In this document: positions 1 to 9,693 of the stretch, piece after piece
Position numbering within the stretch: the first letter of the stretch is position 1
Layout: each line of letters starts with the position of its first letter
NCBI GenBank assembly: GCA_951394045.1
Contig: OX595988.1
Coordinates: 62,001 to 126,000, forward strand
Length of the DNA stretch: 64,000 nucleotides
DNA from: Nitzschia sp. DOCU1
Taxonomy: Eukaryota > Bacillariophyta > Bacillariophyceae > Bacillariales > Bacillariaceae
Reading direction: 5' to 3'
Made by a program: the position numbers and the translations under genes
Notes under the pieces: generated by a model
Databases searched by the model: none
What the model was told of the DNA's origin: nothing
The model's input: only the letters and a program-made list of their open reading frames with translations

Positions 1-3000
1 GAATATCCGCCGCCCTCCGTGTTGGGCATTCCAGTCGACTCCGTGCGTCCCTTGCTAAAGTGCTTCGATATTCTGAAGCGTCGTTGTCTCAACGGAATGG
101 ATCCGGATTATATCGACCCGAAATTTTGCTTGGAGAATGCTCAGAATGGGACCATCCCGTTGTCCTCACACTCGGGAACGCGGTCCTTGCCTACGTTCGA
201 AGATTTACTTTCGTCGGAGAAGGCGCAAGAAGTCGACAAAACAGTCAATACTCGTGGTATCCGGAGAACCGACGACGATATAGCTTTCCGGGGGATATTG
301 GCGAGCTCCCACTACTTGCCCCCATGGGTAGTCGATACGATTGAGGACGACCCGAGAAAGCAGGTCATGTCCAACTATAAGTCGATGATGGCTTTCCCTT
401 CCCTCTGTTTAGAGCTTGTGAGGCTGCGACTTAAAAACGGATACTATCGGCATCTCGCTGCCGTTGTGAATGATTTGCAGGAGGCCTACGTGACGACGTG
501 TCTTTTCTTGCTTTCTGGCCCGGCATCGCGGAAGAAGAATCGGCTTTCGATTCGGAAGATTACAAAGTTTCTGCAGTCATCAAAAGGTAATGACACAAAA
601 ACGAACCTTCCTCGCCCAAAACAACTGAAGAAAAAGATTCAGAAGCAAGATGCCGTTGGATCAGCTGAAATTGTCTCGGCTCTTGCGATTTCCAACGACA
701 AACAAGGGGATAATAGCTCAGAAGATCACTTGGGCGATTTTTCTGACGAAGAACGTGGTCTGATCTCGCAGCTTGAGAGAGCAAGGAAACTATACACGAT
801 GGTAAGCACCCGCGCTCACCTTGACGCCCCCGGACCCGCCAGATCTCTTACTATTTTGTCTTGCAATCGGTTTTCTTGCCAGGCAATTCTCTCTGTCAAT
901 GAAACTCGCCACGTGGAAAAACTTCTTGGCTTGACGACCAAGCAATCTTCCCGTCCCGCCGACCCAAATGCACCCTCCGAGACAGAAGCTACTATTGCCG
1001 ACTACCCGGCCAAGAAAGCCGCTGCCCAGCAAATACGATATATCTTGGCTGCCACAGGGCCCGAGCCTTGCCTCAATCGATTCAATGATCTTGGCTCCAT
1101 GAAACTCAAGATTATGGTGGACGACGCCCGCGTGAAAGTCAAGAATCCTGCCTCCTCCGAAGTACTTGACCACATACTGTTTCGATTCAAAGATTTCTCG
1201 AACGACGATGGGCTTGCAAAAGTCATGTTGCGTCGTCCCGGAAGGCGTGCACCTTGCGTCCGCTGCCAAATCCAAGGAAGTGGCTTTTATTCTTGCCGTG
1301 TGATACGTGGCCATTCCAATCCTGATTTTGATTTCATTGCGAACTGGCAGAATATGGGCGGTATTGATGGCCTGCTAGCCCCGTTCAAAGATTCTCAACT
1401 CGTTGATGTTAACCAGGCGTCGGCGTCTGACGAGAATCCAGCTGGGGAATCGTTGGAACAAACACACGACGATGACAATAACGGAATGGAGGAAGATGAT
1501 ACCATCGACCCATCCGAGCAGCTGGAAACTGCTCGAAAGGCTCTTGAAAAAGCTAACTACCTCCACCAGCAAGCGGAGGCTCTGGCATCACAGCCCGTGC
1601 GCCTTGGAGCAAAGTTCATTAAAGATGTGTTTCCAATTGACCCAACGGACGGTCGCTATATTTGGTGCACTATTTGCGGTTTGAGCGGGGATGTTTTGTG
1701 CTGCGACGGCTGTTCCAACGTTGTGCATACAAAATGCGTTGGCCTGCCCGGGATCCCTGAAGAAGATTGGTATTGCGACACGTGTGCGTCCATTGGTAAA
1801 GAAAGACCACTGATGGCTGCCCCCGACCAGGCAGAGGGTCCTTCGGTTGCTACCTGTGCCCAGGCTGGGACGTCGGCAGTCAAGGGCGGCTGTGACCATG
1901 AAGATACTACTGGACCTCGGATTGAAGAGACGAAGGACGACGATCCAGTTCCATCTGCATCGGACGAGGCAAAGGACCAAGCGCGAAACGGTGAATCTAA
2001 CCGCCCGCACTTGAATGAAGATGAAGACGGCGTTTTGAAAGATTCTATTGGAGAAAACGCTGCCATGATGGGATTGGACGGGCAAATAAAGGACCACGCT
2101 TCACACGCACCAGTTATCGAGGCCAATCAAGACGACGAGGTGTCTGATTCCAAAGAGCCCGGGGTGGCTTCGAACGACGATAATATCGGTCCTACACAAC
2201 CTACTCCAGCTGCTCTCACCCCACAGGCCTTAATAAGCGACGACGAGTTTGAAGAGCAGGCTGACGATCTCGAACGTATACTTGACGACCTTCACAAGCT
2301 CATCTTTTCTTCTGATCCCAACAAGCCGTCATCGAACTCCGCCAAACAAAACGACGACGCCACTTCCATCAAGCTCGGAACCACCTTTTACAAGAACTTT
2401 GCGAAACACGGACTTTTCAAGGGCAAAGTGATACGATTGCCGACCGATGAGAGCCCATACTATGGTGTTGAGTATGTGGATGGCGACAAAGAGGACTTAG
2501 AGCCTGACGAGCTTCTGGAGTTGATCCAAGCTGATGATGCCAAGGATACGACAGCAAACGCTGGAGACGGCAACCGTCATCAAAGCAGCGAAAAGACGAT
2601 GGAAAATTCTGGACGCCGCAAGAGTGCTCCGCCCCCGCGGTTCGTGGAGCAAGCGGATCGAATCTATGACACTGGACGCCGCAAGCGAGGACGTCCGCGA
2701 AAGAGTGATTCGTATCTGGGTGCCATTCCCCAAAACAAGCGGTTGCATTTGGAGAGCAGTGGTTTGATTTCTTCTACAACCCACAAAAAACGTGGCCGGC
2801 CTCGAAAGATCGATGTGGTTGACGACGAGTTGGACGCACCTCTCATCTCTCTCAAGACGAAGACCCCCGTACGAAACGGTGGCTCTCCAATTACGATCTC
2901 TTCTGACAGCAGGAAGCGCGGCCGGCCTCGAACGATTGGCACTCACGCACCCCTCTTTTCTCTCAAGACACAGAAGAAACCAGTACGCAACGGTGCCTCA

Positions 3001-3273
3001 CCCTCTCCCAAGAGGCAAAAGATCGAACTTTTGCAAGAGCCCACCGCTTCCATGACGAGCACAAGGCGACGGCGACGACAGACAACTCAAAGTTTATCGG
3101 CTGGAGAGCAAGTTGCGGCGCGGAATGAAAAGGCACCAAGTAGCAACAGCAAGGGAGTAAGTCGGGATAACAGCAAGACTCGCGAAGACCGTCGAGATCA
3201 CTCTCTAGAAACTCCTTCCATTTCGACGAGGCCCCTACGGAGCAGCCGGCGTTTGCAATCCACCAAACTTTGA
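1..3273 (+). CDS. PHD-finger / Tudor-like / AT-hook chromatin protein, 5' end outside the window
   Basis: The frame is open to base 1, so the true start lies upstream. In order it shows a bromodomain-like helical stretch (about nt 280-580), a canonical PHD finger (nt 1660-1791, Cys4-His-Cys3 spacing, ending in the W-Y-C-D-T-C type), a long acidic linker, a Tudor-like segment (nt 2370-2520, GLFKGKV and YYGVEYVDGD), and three AT-hooks of the KRGRPRK type (near nt 2690, 2790 and 2915). PHD and Tudor modules read histone tails and AT-hooks bind the minor groove, so a nuclear chromatin-reader role is inferred. An 81-bp segment, 802..882, begins GTAAGC and ends TTGCCAG. It is a phase-0, in-frame intron candidate, so the uninterrupted frame probably contains 27 intronic residues. 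The bromodomain reading is weaker than the PHD and AT-hook readings. A 160-bp part of the last coding segment is copied near 21.15 kb. Confidence 0.85.
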   Translation, partial: EYPPPSVLGIPVDSVRPLLKCFDILKRRCLNGMDPDYIDPKFCLENAQNGTIPLSSHSGTRSLPTFEDLLSSEKAQEVDKTVNTRGIRRTDDDIAFRGILASSHYLPPWVVDTIEDDPRKQVMSNYKSMMAFPSLCLELVRLRLKNGYYRHLAAVVNDLQEAYVTTCLFLLSGPASRKKNRLSIRKITKFLQSSKGNDTKTNLPRPKQLKKKIQKQDAVGSAEIVSALAISNDKQGDNSSEDHLGDFSDEERGLISQLERARKLYTMVSTRAHLDAPGPARSLTILSCNRFSCQAILSVNETRHVEKLLGLTTKQSSRPADPNAPSETEATIADYPAKKAAAQQIRYILAATGPEPCLNRFNDLGSMKLKIMVDDARVKVKNPASSEVLDHILFRFKDFSNDDGLAKVMLRRPGRRAPCVRCQIQGSGFYSCRVIRGHSNPDFDFIANWQNMGGIDGLLAPFKDSQLVDVNQASASDENPAGESLEQTHDDDNNGMEEDDTIDPSEQLETARKALEKANYLHQQAEALASQPVRLGAKFIKDVFPIDPTDGRYIWCTICGLSGDVLCCDGCSNVVHTKCVGLPGIPEEDWYCDTCASIGKERPLMAAPDQAEGPSVATCAQAGTSAVKGGCDHEDTTGPRIEETKDDDPVPSASDEAKDQARNGESNRPHLNEDEDGVLKDSIGENAAMMGLDGQIKDHASHAPVIEANQDDEVSDSKEPGVASNDDNIGPTQPTPAALTPQALISDDEFEEQADDLERILDDLHKLIFSSDPNKPSSNSAKQNDDATSIKLGTTFYKNFAKHGLFKGKVIRLPTDESPYYGVEYVDGDKEDLEPDELLELIQADDAKDTTANAGDGNRHQSSEKTMENSGRRKSAPPPRFVEQADRIYDTGRRKRGRPRKSDSYLGAIPQNKRLHLESSGLISSTTHKKRGRPRKIDVVDDELDAPLISLKTKTPVRNGGSPITISSDSRKRGRPRTIGTHAPLFSLKTQKKPVRNGASPSPKRQKIELLQEPTASMTSTRRRRRQTTQSLSAGEQVAARNEKAPSSNSKGVSRDNSKTREDRRDHSLETPSISTRPLRSSRRLQSTKL

Positions 3274-3684
3274 AAGCATCCGCTTGAGAGAGAACAACAA
3301 AAGCCACTACTACTAGGGTAGCTAGAAGAAAGTAGTAAGTCTTTGTTATCGTTCTCTCGATCCCAATCAAACGTCAAGTATAAAGCATAGACGGCATCAT
3401 TCCATTGAAACGATATCGATGGCAGTGTTGTGTATATGAGTGTCAGAAGCGTTACGAGATGATAATGGGAAAAAGAGGGGCGGTCCGATGCTGATGCTGC
3501 ATCTCACCTACTACTTTTGTGTTTTAATAGTAGTACTGTGTTGTGTTTTGGTTGACTCTCTGCATTTGATTGAAGCATCGATGGGGCATGCATTTGGTTC
3601 GGAATGGTCGAATGCCCATAGTGAAAGCTCGAACGAGTCAATAAAGTAAGAACTCCATGGAGTCGAAACAGGCCCAAAACGAAA
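3274..3684. other. intergenic, no gene seen
   Basis: This is the 3' flank of the PHD gene. Short reading frames on both strands show no recognisable domain or biased composition. Confidence 0.5.
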
Positions 3685-4497
3685 TGACTCTTACATCCTA
3701 CGAAATCAGCGCCTCCCACCAAAACAACGACCATGGCCCACTTTAGGAAACAATCCTGTGACAGCCCCTATTGCTTTCAGGCCTTGATTCCTTGCCCCCC
3801 GTTTGCTTCAAGGCCACCCTGATCAGACTTGAACAAGTGACATTGTTGAAATCCGCCTACAGCAGCTGCCCTCGCTTAGTGAAATTTACGATTTGTCAAT
3901 TTCAGGACTCAACAAATTGAGCCCCCAAAGAGCCCTAAAATCGCACCTTTTCCAGGTTTGCTCGACTCACAGGCCATCTGGCTACAATGACCAGGTGCTC
4001 TCATAAACTTTGGCTTAAAGCCGTATTGAGGGTTGCAATTGCAGGGGTTTTAGTTGCCCACACCTATGGTCAAATTTGAGCATTTTGGGGTTAATTGGGC
4101 CATGAACCGAGTCATGATTTTGGCAGTTTCTTTGGCTACAGCAATCTTTGTCCCTTACCAAGCATGGATTCATCCTTCTGATGATTTATGAAAAATTACT
4201 GGGGTAAAAAGAATCGAGAATACGAGATGCGATAATATACCGTATTTTCTTGTGTTACTGCAATTACTACCTGGGCCCTGGACTTGGACAAGCGGTGGTT
4301 CGTCCCGGACGATGCACATGACCGTTCCCCACGACCCCTAGTCCAGAAGCAGCTCAAAGCCAAGTCTCCCCATCAAACTACTCAACAGCTATTTGCTGAG
4401 TCCCATTCTGAAGTTGCTGTGCTCAAGATTTTATGCAGGGAAAAGGAGTTGCAGTTGCAATTACGAGTCGACGAAAAGAAGATCCGTGAGTTGCCTC
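3685..4497 (+). repeat. dispersed repeat, copy A
   Basis: This stretch matches two other places in the window, copy B (22203-22855) and copy C (24395-24870), with many substitutions and indels. Shared blocks include the region around nt 3690-3900 (with B), the TTGGGCCATGAACCG block at about 4095 (with B and C), the GATTTATGAAAA block at about 4183, and a segment at about 4280-4500 that reads LDLDKRWFVPDDA in both A and C. The last part could encode a short charged helix (A: about residues 45-75 of a 104-residue frame), but the frame is not kept in all copies. It is probably a decayed transposon or an old coding fragment spread by transposition. No terminal repeats were identified. Confidence 0.7.
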
Positions 4498-4991
4498 GGG
4501 ATTTGGTCTCAAAGCTTTCAACGCTGGATGAAAACAACAAAGGTGGTTGCGGTGGAAAGTGTTTATCACATTTTTTACTCTGTACATCGTCAGGTTGACG
4601 TCATCCTTTTGTCATCTACGACTACTAAGGCTATAGCTCTACGTCAGCATATAGGACTAAATTCTTTATGCCTCTCTGTGGGGTATGGCAGAGATTTAAT
4701 GGTAGAAAAGGGTGTTTTGGTAAAAAGCTGGAATCTCAATAGAACTTTGCTTTCCTGGCCCTCCACTTTCGTCACATAAAAATCATCATAAAAAGACTCC
4801 ATAACAGGCTGGACTCTCAGAGAAAATGCCTTTCCTTTGCTATTAAAGAGAATCAAGGTATCGTCTTTCGCAGCCTCAAAACTCCTGCAATGTTCAGTTT
4901 TTCTCCCCCACCATCTGGAATCACCTCCAACCGCACCAAATACTCATGGGTGATACCATTCCCAGCATATCGTCATTCCGAAAGATGGGAT
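4498..4991. other. intergenic, no gene seen
   Basis: This lies between repeat copy A and the left palindrome of the piggyBac-like element. Nothing recognisable was seen. Confidence 0.4.
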
Positions 4992-5015
4992 CAGACGACA
5001 ATATATTGTCGTCTG
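4992..5015. repeat. 24-bp perfect palindrome, left end of piggyBac-like element
   Basis: CAGACGACAATA followed by its exact reverse complement TATTGTCGTCTG. The core ACGACAxTATAxTGTCGT recurs twice at the right end, at 9134 and 9164. Confidence 0.85.
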
Positions 5016-5032
5016 GCGCGCCTGCCCGCCCG

Positions 5033-5061
5033 ATTGGACGACAATTTCATTGTCGTCCAAT
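5033..5061. repeat. hairpin, 13-bp arms and 3-nt loop
   Basis: ATTGGACGACAAT is followed by TTC and then its exact reverse complement. It shares the GACGACAAT core with the neighbouring palindrome, so it is probably a subterminal transposase-binding repeat. Confidence 0.8.
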
Positions 5062-5213
5062 TCAAATTAGACGACAATTTTTCTTAATCGGGCCTTAACC
5101 GGAGCTTAATCGGTGCTTAATCCTACCCTCATAATACTACGCATTACACCTCCCTCCAACAATCAACCGATTGCCTCCACTGCAAATGACTCTCATTTTC
5201 ATCCCTTGGCATC

Positions 5214-5903
5214 ATGAGTTGGTCCGGAAGCAATCAAGATCGATCGTACAACCCATACGGTATGGACTTTGGGGGCCTGGAATACGATTCCGATGTCGAG
5301 CCCGACCCCATGGATGCACAAATCGCCGCAACTCTTCGCTTGTCAAACGAGGAACACAACCGTCGTACCGGTAAGAATGAACCGCTTGAGAGGATTCAGG
5401 TTTCCAACGTTGGAGGGGGCATCCGCATGTTCTCAGAGCCAGGCCCCGACCCCCGCTTCATGACGTTTGACTTCCCCGAACACATCTCGACTGAACAGGT
5501 TGAAGCCTTTGAACAACACATTCGTCGTTGCGGCCGCTACTTGCTGGCATCCCCGACTACAGTTCCCTCACCTACCCTTGAAAATGTTCCAGAGAAGTGC
5601 AAGTTGTGCGATGAATCGCCTTGTATCTTGAATCTTAGCCCCGACGGTGTCCATTCTGGTCGTACCCTGCATGAATTTCTTTTCGAAAAGGGTGATTCCA
5701 TGATGGAGCAGGGAATCGCGAATAGCGCGATACGTTACGCACTCTACCGCGACGCGACAATTTTCATCAATGGCTACCTCGGCAAAGGCAACCGGAAGGA
5801 ACTCCCTGCTTGCGTCGTTGGCGAGATTCGTGATAGTTACCCTGCCAAAGGTGGTAACTACACCGGATTCAAAAAAGGATTCTTGGAAAAAGAAAATAAG
5901 TAA
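5214..5903 (+). CDS. piggyBac-associated second gene with P2X7-ballast-like zinc domain
   Basis: A 229-residue protein starting at the ATG at 5214. The N-terminal half is acidic and low in recognisable structure. The C-terminal half (about 125-228) has a CKLC...C cysteine cluster, then RYALYR, GYLGKGNRKELPACVVGEIR, and finally a YP..GG.YTGFK ending. This order (Cys cluster, R-Y-x-x-Y-R, G-x-L-G-x-G-N-R, P-x-C-V-V-x-x-I-R, Y-T-G-F) is what I know from the cytoplasmic 'ballast' domain of the P2X7 receptor and its stand-alone relatives, which bind zinc. The match is from motif memory only, with no alignment. It lies convergent to the transposase inside the same palindrome-bounded unit, so it is probably element cargo or an accessory transposition protein. 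No membrane segment is seen, so it is not itself a P2X channel. Confidence 0.75.
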   Translation: MSWSGSNQDRSYNPYGMDFGGLEYDSDVEPDPMDAQIAATLRLSNEEHNRRTGKNEPLERIQVSNVGGGIRMFSEPGPDPRFMTFDFPEHISTEQVEAFEQHIRRCGRYLLASPTTVPSPTLENVPEKCKLCDESPCILNLSPDGVHSGRTLHEFLFEKGDSMMEQGIANSAIRYALYRDATIFINGYLGKGNRKELPACVVGEIRDSYPAKGGNYTGFKKGFLEKENK

Positions 5904-5962
5904 TTAGTTTTATCTAACAAACGGTTATTACATTATGCAATAGTAAGTACCTATGTAGTCAT

Positions 5963-6094
5963 ATCATCTGTTGTGTGGCTGGAATTTGTTGAGTGGCATT
6001 TTCTCTTCTTGCCCCTGTTGGCAGATGGATCATCTGTTGTCTGGCTGGAATTTGTTGACTGACATTTTCTCTTCTTGCCCCTGTCGGCTGATGG
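5963..6094 (-). repeat. 66-bp tandem duplication at the transposase 3' end
   Basis: Two imperfect 66-bp copies (5963-6028, 6029-6094). The unit is 22 codons long and, in the frame that ends at 5951 (minus), encodes two copies of a GKKRKC...STNSS.TTDD peptide. The repeat is a lysine-rich, nuclear-localisation-like tail only in that frame, not in the frame used by the long transposase ORF. Confidence 0.8.
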
Positions 6095-8939
6095 TACGTA
6101 TCCACATTTTTCCCTCAAGTCGACCAGGACAGGGTGGCTGGTCTTCACTCGCCATTTGCCCTCGGCGCCTTTGCTCCAGATTTGTTGGCCTAGTGGGGTT
6201 TTTAGGATGTCGTGAGGACATGTTAGAGCCAAACAACTTGTGCAGTGGTCGACTGTCAGTATCTCCTTCCGGAAGAACATGCATATGGCATGGTCCGCAG
6301 CTATCGCAATTGCATACCCCAGCACGAACGCTCTTGTTGTTGCCTGTATAAGCATAGTTCAGCGAACAGACTAAGCAGCGACTCCACGTGTTCCCTGGTC
6401 TTACGACACATCTTTCTGCTCCTGTTCTCATGATGACTGTTTCTTCGATTGGAACGGTTTCAAAGTTGTCTTTTCTTTCGTCTGGGAATTGCATCAACTT
6501 CTCTGCAATATACGCATAGAAGTCATGTCGCTTCATGTACGTACGACCTGGGATTTCATTGCAGGAAAGGTTCCAGGCAACCAGGGAATTCAACAACATG
6601 CAGTCCAACACGCCCATGAATGACTTCTTATACCATTTTTTGTAATGTCCTTTCCGTGCCCAGCCACCACCATGCATTCTCATCTGGTCACCCTTGTCCA
6701 CTCCACCCATTGTTTTATGGTAGTGGTGCAAGGGACGGGGGACACGGAGCATCCTCATGCGGCTTCCCTCACGTCTTGATGTGTCGTGCTCTGTAACATC
6801 AGTGATGCTACTACAGACGTTGACAACCTTGTTATCTCGCCACTGTAAACACACGACCTCATTGACTTTGTCGTATGTAATAATGGACTCGCCACGATCA
6901 CCCCCTTTTAGAGTCATCTGCAACATATCCTTCGGCCAACCAATCCTGTTGGCTTTGCACGTGCCAGTCGATAGTACATGGCATCGGTCATGAAGAAAAG
7001 CGGCAAGCACGGGGCATTGATAGCGATTATCCATGCTCACTACTCTGTAACCATGCTCCACTTGCTCGTCAAGCTTGGTTTGTAGCACTCCGTTCACCAC
7101 TGCTTTCATAGTAGTTGGGAGTTTCTTGGCCTCGTCCACAATGAATGCATTTGTTTCGTTTTTTCCTTGATATACGTCCATGTGGAGTATTGCGTATGTT
7201 GCGGAGTCGGCCAAAATGAAGAAATCAACTCGGTATGGCTGCGGTTTGGCTTTGTTATATTGCCTTACCGGACACAACCTACTGCGACAGGAAACGCCGC
7301 CCTCGTCGAATGCAAGATTTGGTCCTGGGATGAAAGTATTCCGTGATGCCGTATTGAGGTTGTTTAAGGCATTACGTAGTTGATAGCACTTGTCGCCGGA
7401 CATACCAGCCACTTTGTCCATCGGATGAAATGCCCCCCGTATTTGCTTGAAGCGCGCCAGGGACATTACCTTCTGAGCCCACCCTTTAGTGTTTGTCAAC
7501 ACTATCTTCTCGCCTGTTCCATCTGTAGTCGTGCAAAGTTCCTTGTCTTTACTCTGAAAGTACGATTCGTATCCACCACCATCCCTGGGCTGCAAGGATA
7601 TTTTTAAAAGTACTCCAAGGAAGCGGTGCATTTCCCCAGTGCTGACGTCTGACCATGGTATCCCGCAGTAGTACATGTTCTTGTTCCTTGTAGGCGCAAT
7701 AACACGGTTGAAGTATTTGTTGGTTTCCTTGGCTAGCCTTCCAACGAACTTCACCGTGAGACCGCCGCACTTCTGTAGGCATTCGAGAGGATCTTTGAAC
7801 GATGCCGCAACGCCAGGCCGTAAACCCCCCGGTCCGTCATAAAGATCAGGTATTGGAGCCATCTGTGTTGACTCGTTGACCATCTCAAAATTCCATTCAA
7901 GATTGACATCGATGATCGGCTTCTCTGGTTCTTCATTGGCGTCTGGTTCTTCTGCATCATCAAGGAGGTCTATTTCTATTTCCTCAGGAATTGTCAGCCA
8001 TGCGTTGTCATCTTCATCCAAGTCAGAGCCATCTACAGACTCAGATTCATAACCTTGTTGACTAGCATTACTTCTGGTAGAGCGTCCACCCGTAGATAGT
8101 CGCTGACTTCCTGAGTTGCCAGTCAGAGTAGAAACAGTATCTGCAGCAGTCATGAGTGCTGCACGTCCGGCATAGCGCAGGGGTGTGGCCAAGACAATGG
8201 TAGGGGGCGCTGGCAGTTCACGGTCAGGGGATGCATGCGCAGCTTGGGCAGGCACATTAGCCGGTGCTAACTGATCAAACGACAGCCGTAGAGCTTCCCT
8301 GACACCAGCTGGCCCTGCTGCAATGTACTCATCCGCATGAATTTGAAAACACTCCCTGATGTAGTCGGTGGAGGGATACCATACTCTCAGCAGGCTTCGA
8401 TCGACTGTATCAGGCATGCCAGCGGAATAGGTCTCCCAGTCTACCCTGAACTTTCCTCCATTTTTGTTTTTGTTAGGACATTCGGCAATTACACCAACAA
8501 GAAGTCCGGCAATTCCCGGAATTGGAAATCCTGATTCTGAGTAGACACGGGAGGGTGCCAAGAGCTTCTTTTTACTGTAGGAATATGCTTTCCGAGGTCG
8601 GGTAGGTCGCGGTTCCCCAAGTTGCAGGAAACCGGCCAGTGCCGCTTCCATTAGCGGGTCAAGTGGACCATTCACGGGCGAGTGGAGTTGTTGAGGTGGT
8701 GGGTCGGTCGGTACCAACGGAGATGGGGGAGACGAATCAAAGGGAGGGACGGGAGATGTTGGCAAATCGCGCGAATTTTCCGATCTTGACACGAAAGCAG
8801 AATCGGCATTTAGGAGCACGTTGTCGTCATCTTGACTGCCCCCGGACCAGTCAGCTGGTGACCCAACACGTGTGGGGTGCCGAATAATTGGCTGGTGGGA
8901 AACTGAAGGGTCGTCGGAAGTCGCTGGAGGGTCGGACAT
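6030..8939 (-). CDS. piggyBac-type transposase (DDE_Tnp_1_7), probably frameshifted at its C-terminus
   Basis: A 969-residue frame starting at the ATG at 8937-8939. An acidic, Ser/Pro-rich N-terminal third is followed by the piggyBac catalytic core. The likely catalytic aspartates are in AFDEGG (codon 7305-7307), SMDNRY (7029-7031) and GGVDKGDQM (6696-6698, with the usual second Asp three codons on at 6687-6689). A Cys-rich C-terminal domain follows (C-x2-C, then CNCDSCGPCH), as in other piggyBac transposases. Downstream of LHKLFGS the composition becomes odd. A different minus-strand frame (6355-5951) reads WSKGAEGKWRVKTSHPV and a Lys-rich duplicated tail, which looks more natural. A one-base indel near 6215-6250 would explain this, so the copy may be slightly decayed. 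All three Asp residues are present. Confidence 0.88.
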   Translation of the reverse strand: MSDPPATSDDPSVSHQPIIRHPTRVGSPADWSGGSQDDDNVLLNADSAFVSRSENSRDLPTSPVPPFDSSPPSPLVPTDPPPQQLHSPVNGPLDPLMEAALAGFLQLGEPRPTRPRKAYSYSKKKLLAPSRVYSESGFPIPGIAGLLVGVIAECPNKNKNGGKFRVDWETYSAGMPDTVDRSLLRVWYPSTDYIRECFQIHADEYIAAGPAGVREALRLSFDQLAPANVPAQAAHASPDRELPAPPTIVLATPLRYAGRAALMTAADTVSTLTGNSGSQRLSTGGRSTRSNASQQGYESESVDGSDLDEDDNAWLTIPEEIEIDLLDDAEEPDANEEPEKPIIDVNLEWNFEMVNESTQMAPIPDLYDGPGGLRPGVAASFKDPLECLQKCGGLTVKFVGRLAKETNKYFNRVIAPTRNKNMYYCGIPWSDVSTGEMHRFLGVLLKISLQPRDGGGYESYFQSKDKELCTTTDGTGEKIVLTNTKGWAQKVMSLARFKQIRGAFHPMDKVAGMSGDKCYQLRNALNNLNTASRNTFIPGPNLAFDEGGVSCRSRLCPVRQYNKAKPQPYRVDFFILADSATYAILHMDVYQGKNETNAFIVDEAKKLPTTMKAVVNGVLQTKLDEQVEHGYRVVSMDNRYQCPVLAAFLHDRCHVLSTGTCKANRIGWPKDMLQMTLKGGDRGESIITYDKVNEVVCLQWRDNKVVNVCSSITDVTEHDTSRREGSRMRMLRVPRPLHHYHKTMGGVDKGDQMRMHGGGWARKGHYKKWYKKSFMGVLDCMLLNSLVAWNLSCNEIPGRTYMKRHDFYAYIAEKLMQFPDERKDNFETVPIEETVIMRTGAERCVVRPGNTWSRCLVCSLNYAYTGNNKSVRAGVCNCDSCGPCHMHVLPEGDTDSRPLHKLFGSNMSSRHPKNPTRPTNLEQRRRGQMASEDQPPCPGRLEGKMWIRTISRQGQEEKMSVNKFQPDNR

Positions 8940-9133
8940 GGTGCCGTTGTGGTTGTTTTTGGAATTTCGAGCCGACGGGCGTACTTTCTACGTCGCACAA
9001 CTACCCAGCATCGGGTCATATGAAGGTGGCCGGCATACCTGACCCTAGGTAAAAAGAGGTGCTCTTTCGATTGGTGAGGTTGGTTCTGGGTTAAGGACGG
9101 GTTAAGACTGTTTTTTGACTTAAAGAAGATTAG

Positions 9134-9181
9134 ACGACAGTATACTGTCGTGCAAAAATTTAGACGACAGTATACTGTCGT
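9134..9181. repeat. two 18-bp palindromes, right end of piggyBac-like element
   Basis: ACGACAGTATACTGTCGT occurs at 9134-9151 and again at 9164-9181, inside a 30-bp direct repeat. It is the counterpart of the left-end palindrome at 4992. Confidence 0.85.
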
Positions 9182-9183
9182 GC

Positions 9184-9693
9184 TTTCTGATTGGCGATAT
9201 CCACCACTGGAGTACCCGGCTGGAATCGAAGCGGAAGAGAAAGTCATGGTAGTAACAAATTCGTGTAGAAATCTACGGTACTTTTCCACTGCTAAGTTTT
9301 TCGCTCTTCACCTTCTTTCGACTAGAAAGAATCCAACCGAAAAATTACTATTTATTTATTGATTAAACAATTCTGCACAAATCGGCTTCACTAATAGAGG
9401 ATATGAACGGTATTTCATTGCTTCGCCGGTAATACATAAGGCAGGTGTGAAAGAATTAGAGAAAATCCAAACAAAAAATACCATTTACTTATTGATTGCG
9501 TCATTGACAAAAAGAAAGGCGCTCACTAATTGGATATGAACGGTATTTCATTCTGCAACCGATTGATTCTGAAGTTTCTCAACTGCAATTACTACACCAC
9601 GAATCTCCTCACATTTGGTTTCTCAAACCCATTGACTTATTAACGTGCCAAGCAAACTGATAACAACGTATTCCCAAACCCTCAAGTTTTGCC
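9184..9693. repeat. intergenic with an imperfect direct duplication (about 9326-9425 and 9466-9560)
   Basis: Two stretches of roughly 95-100 bp share the order ATCCAA, TTTA.TTATTGATT, TCACTAAT, GGATATGAACGGTATTTCATT, with indels. They are AT-rich and noncoding. They lie just outside the piggyBac right end and upstream of the Cys/Trp-repeat gene, so they could be promoter-proximal. No further gene was seen. Confidence 0.6.

Larger units (their letters stand above)
4992..9181. mobile_element. piggyBac-like DNA transposon with two convergent genes and palindromic ends
   Basis: A piggyBac-family transposase (minus strand) and a second gene (plus strand) face each other between two clusters of closely related palindromes. 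The left cluster has a 24-bp perfect palindrome (4992-5015) and a 13-bp-arm hairpin (5033-5061), both built on ACGACAAT...ATTGTCGT. The right cluster has two direct copies of ACGACAGTATACTGTCGT (9134-9151, 9164-9181). The shared ACGACA core suggests these mark the element ends. TTAA-rich motifs lie just inside both clusters (about 5085-5120 and 9090-9122). The exact ends and a TTAA target duplication could not be fixed by eye. Confidence 0.75.

Noticed and set aside
790..1314. 174-codon frame on the minus strand within the PHD gene
   Set aside because: It is a shadow of the coding strand. The plus-strand frame has recognisable domains and this one has none.
1588..2126. Two long overlapping minus-strand frames opposite the PHD finger
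   Set aside because: No domain, and composition is the mirror of the acidic coding strand.
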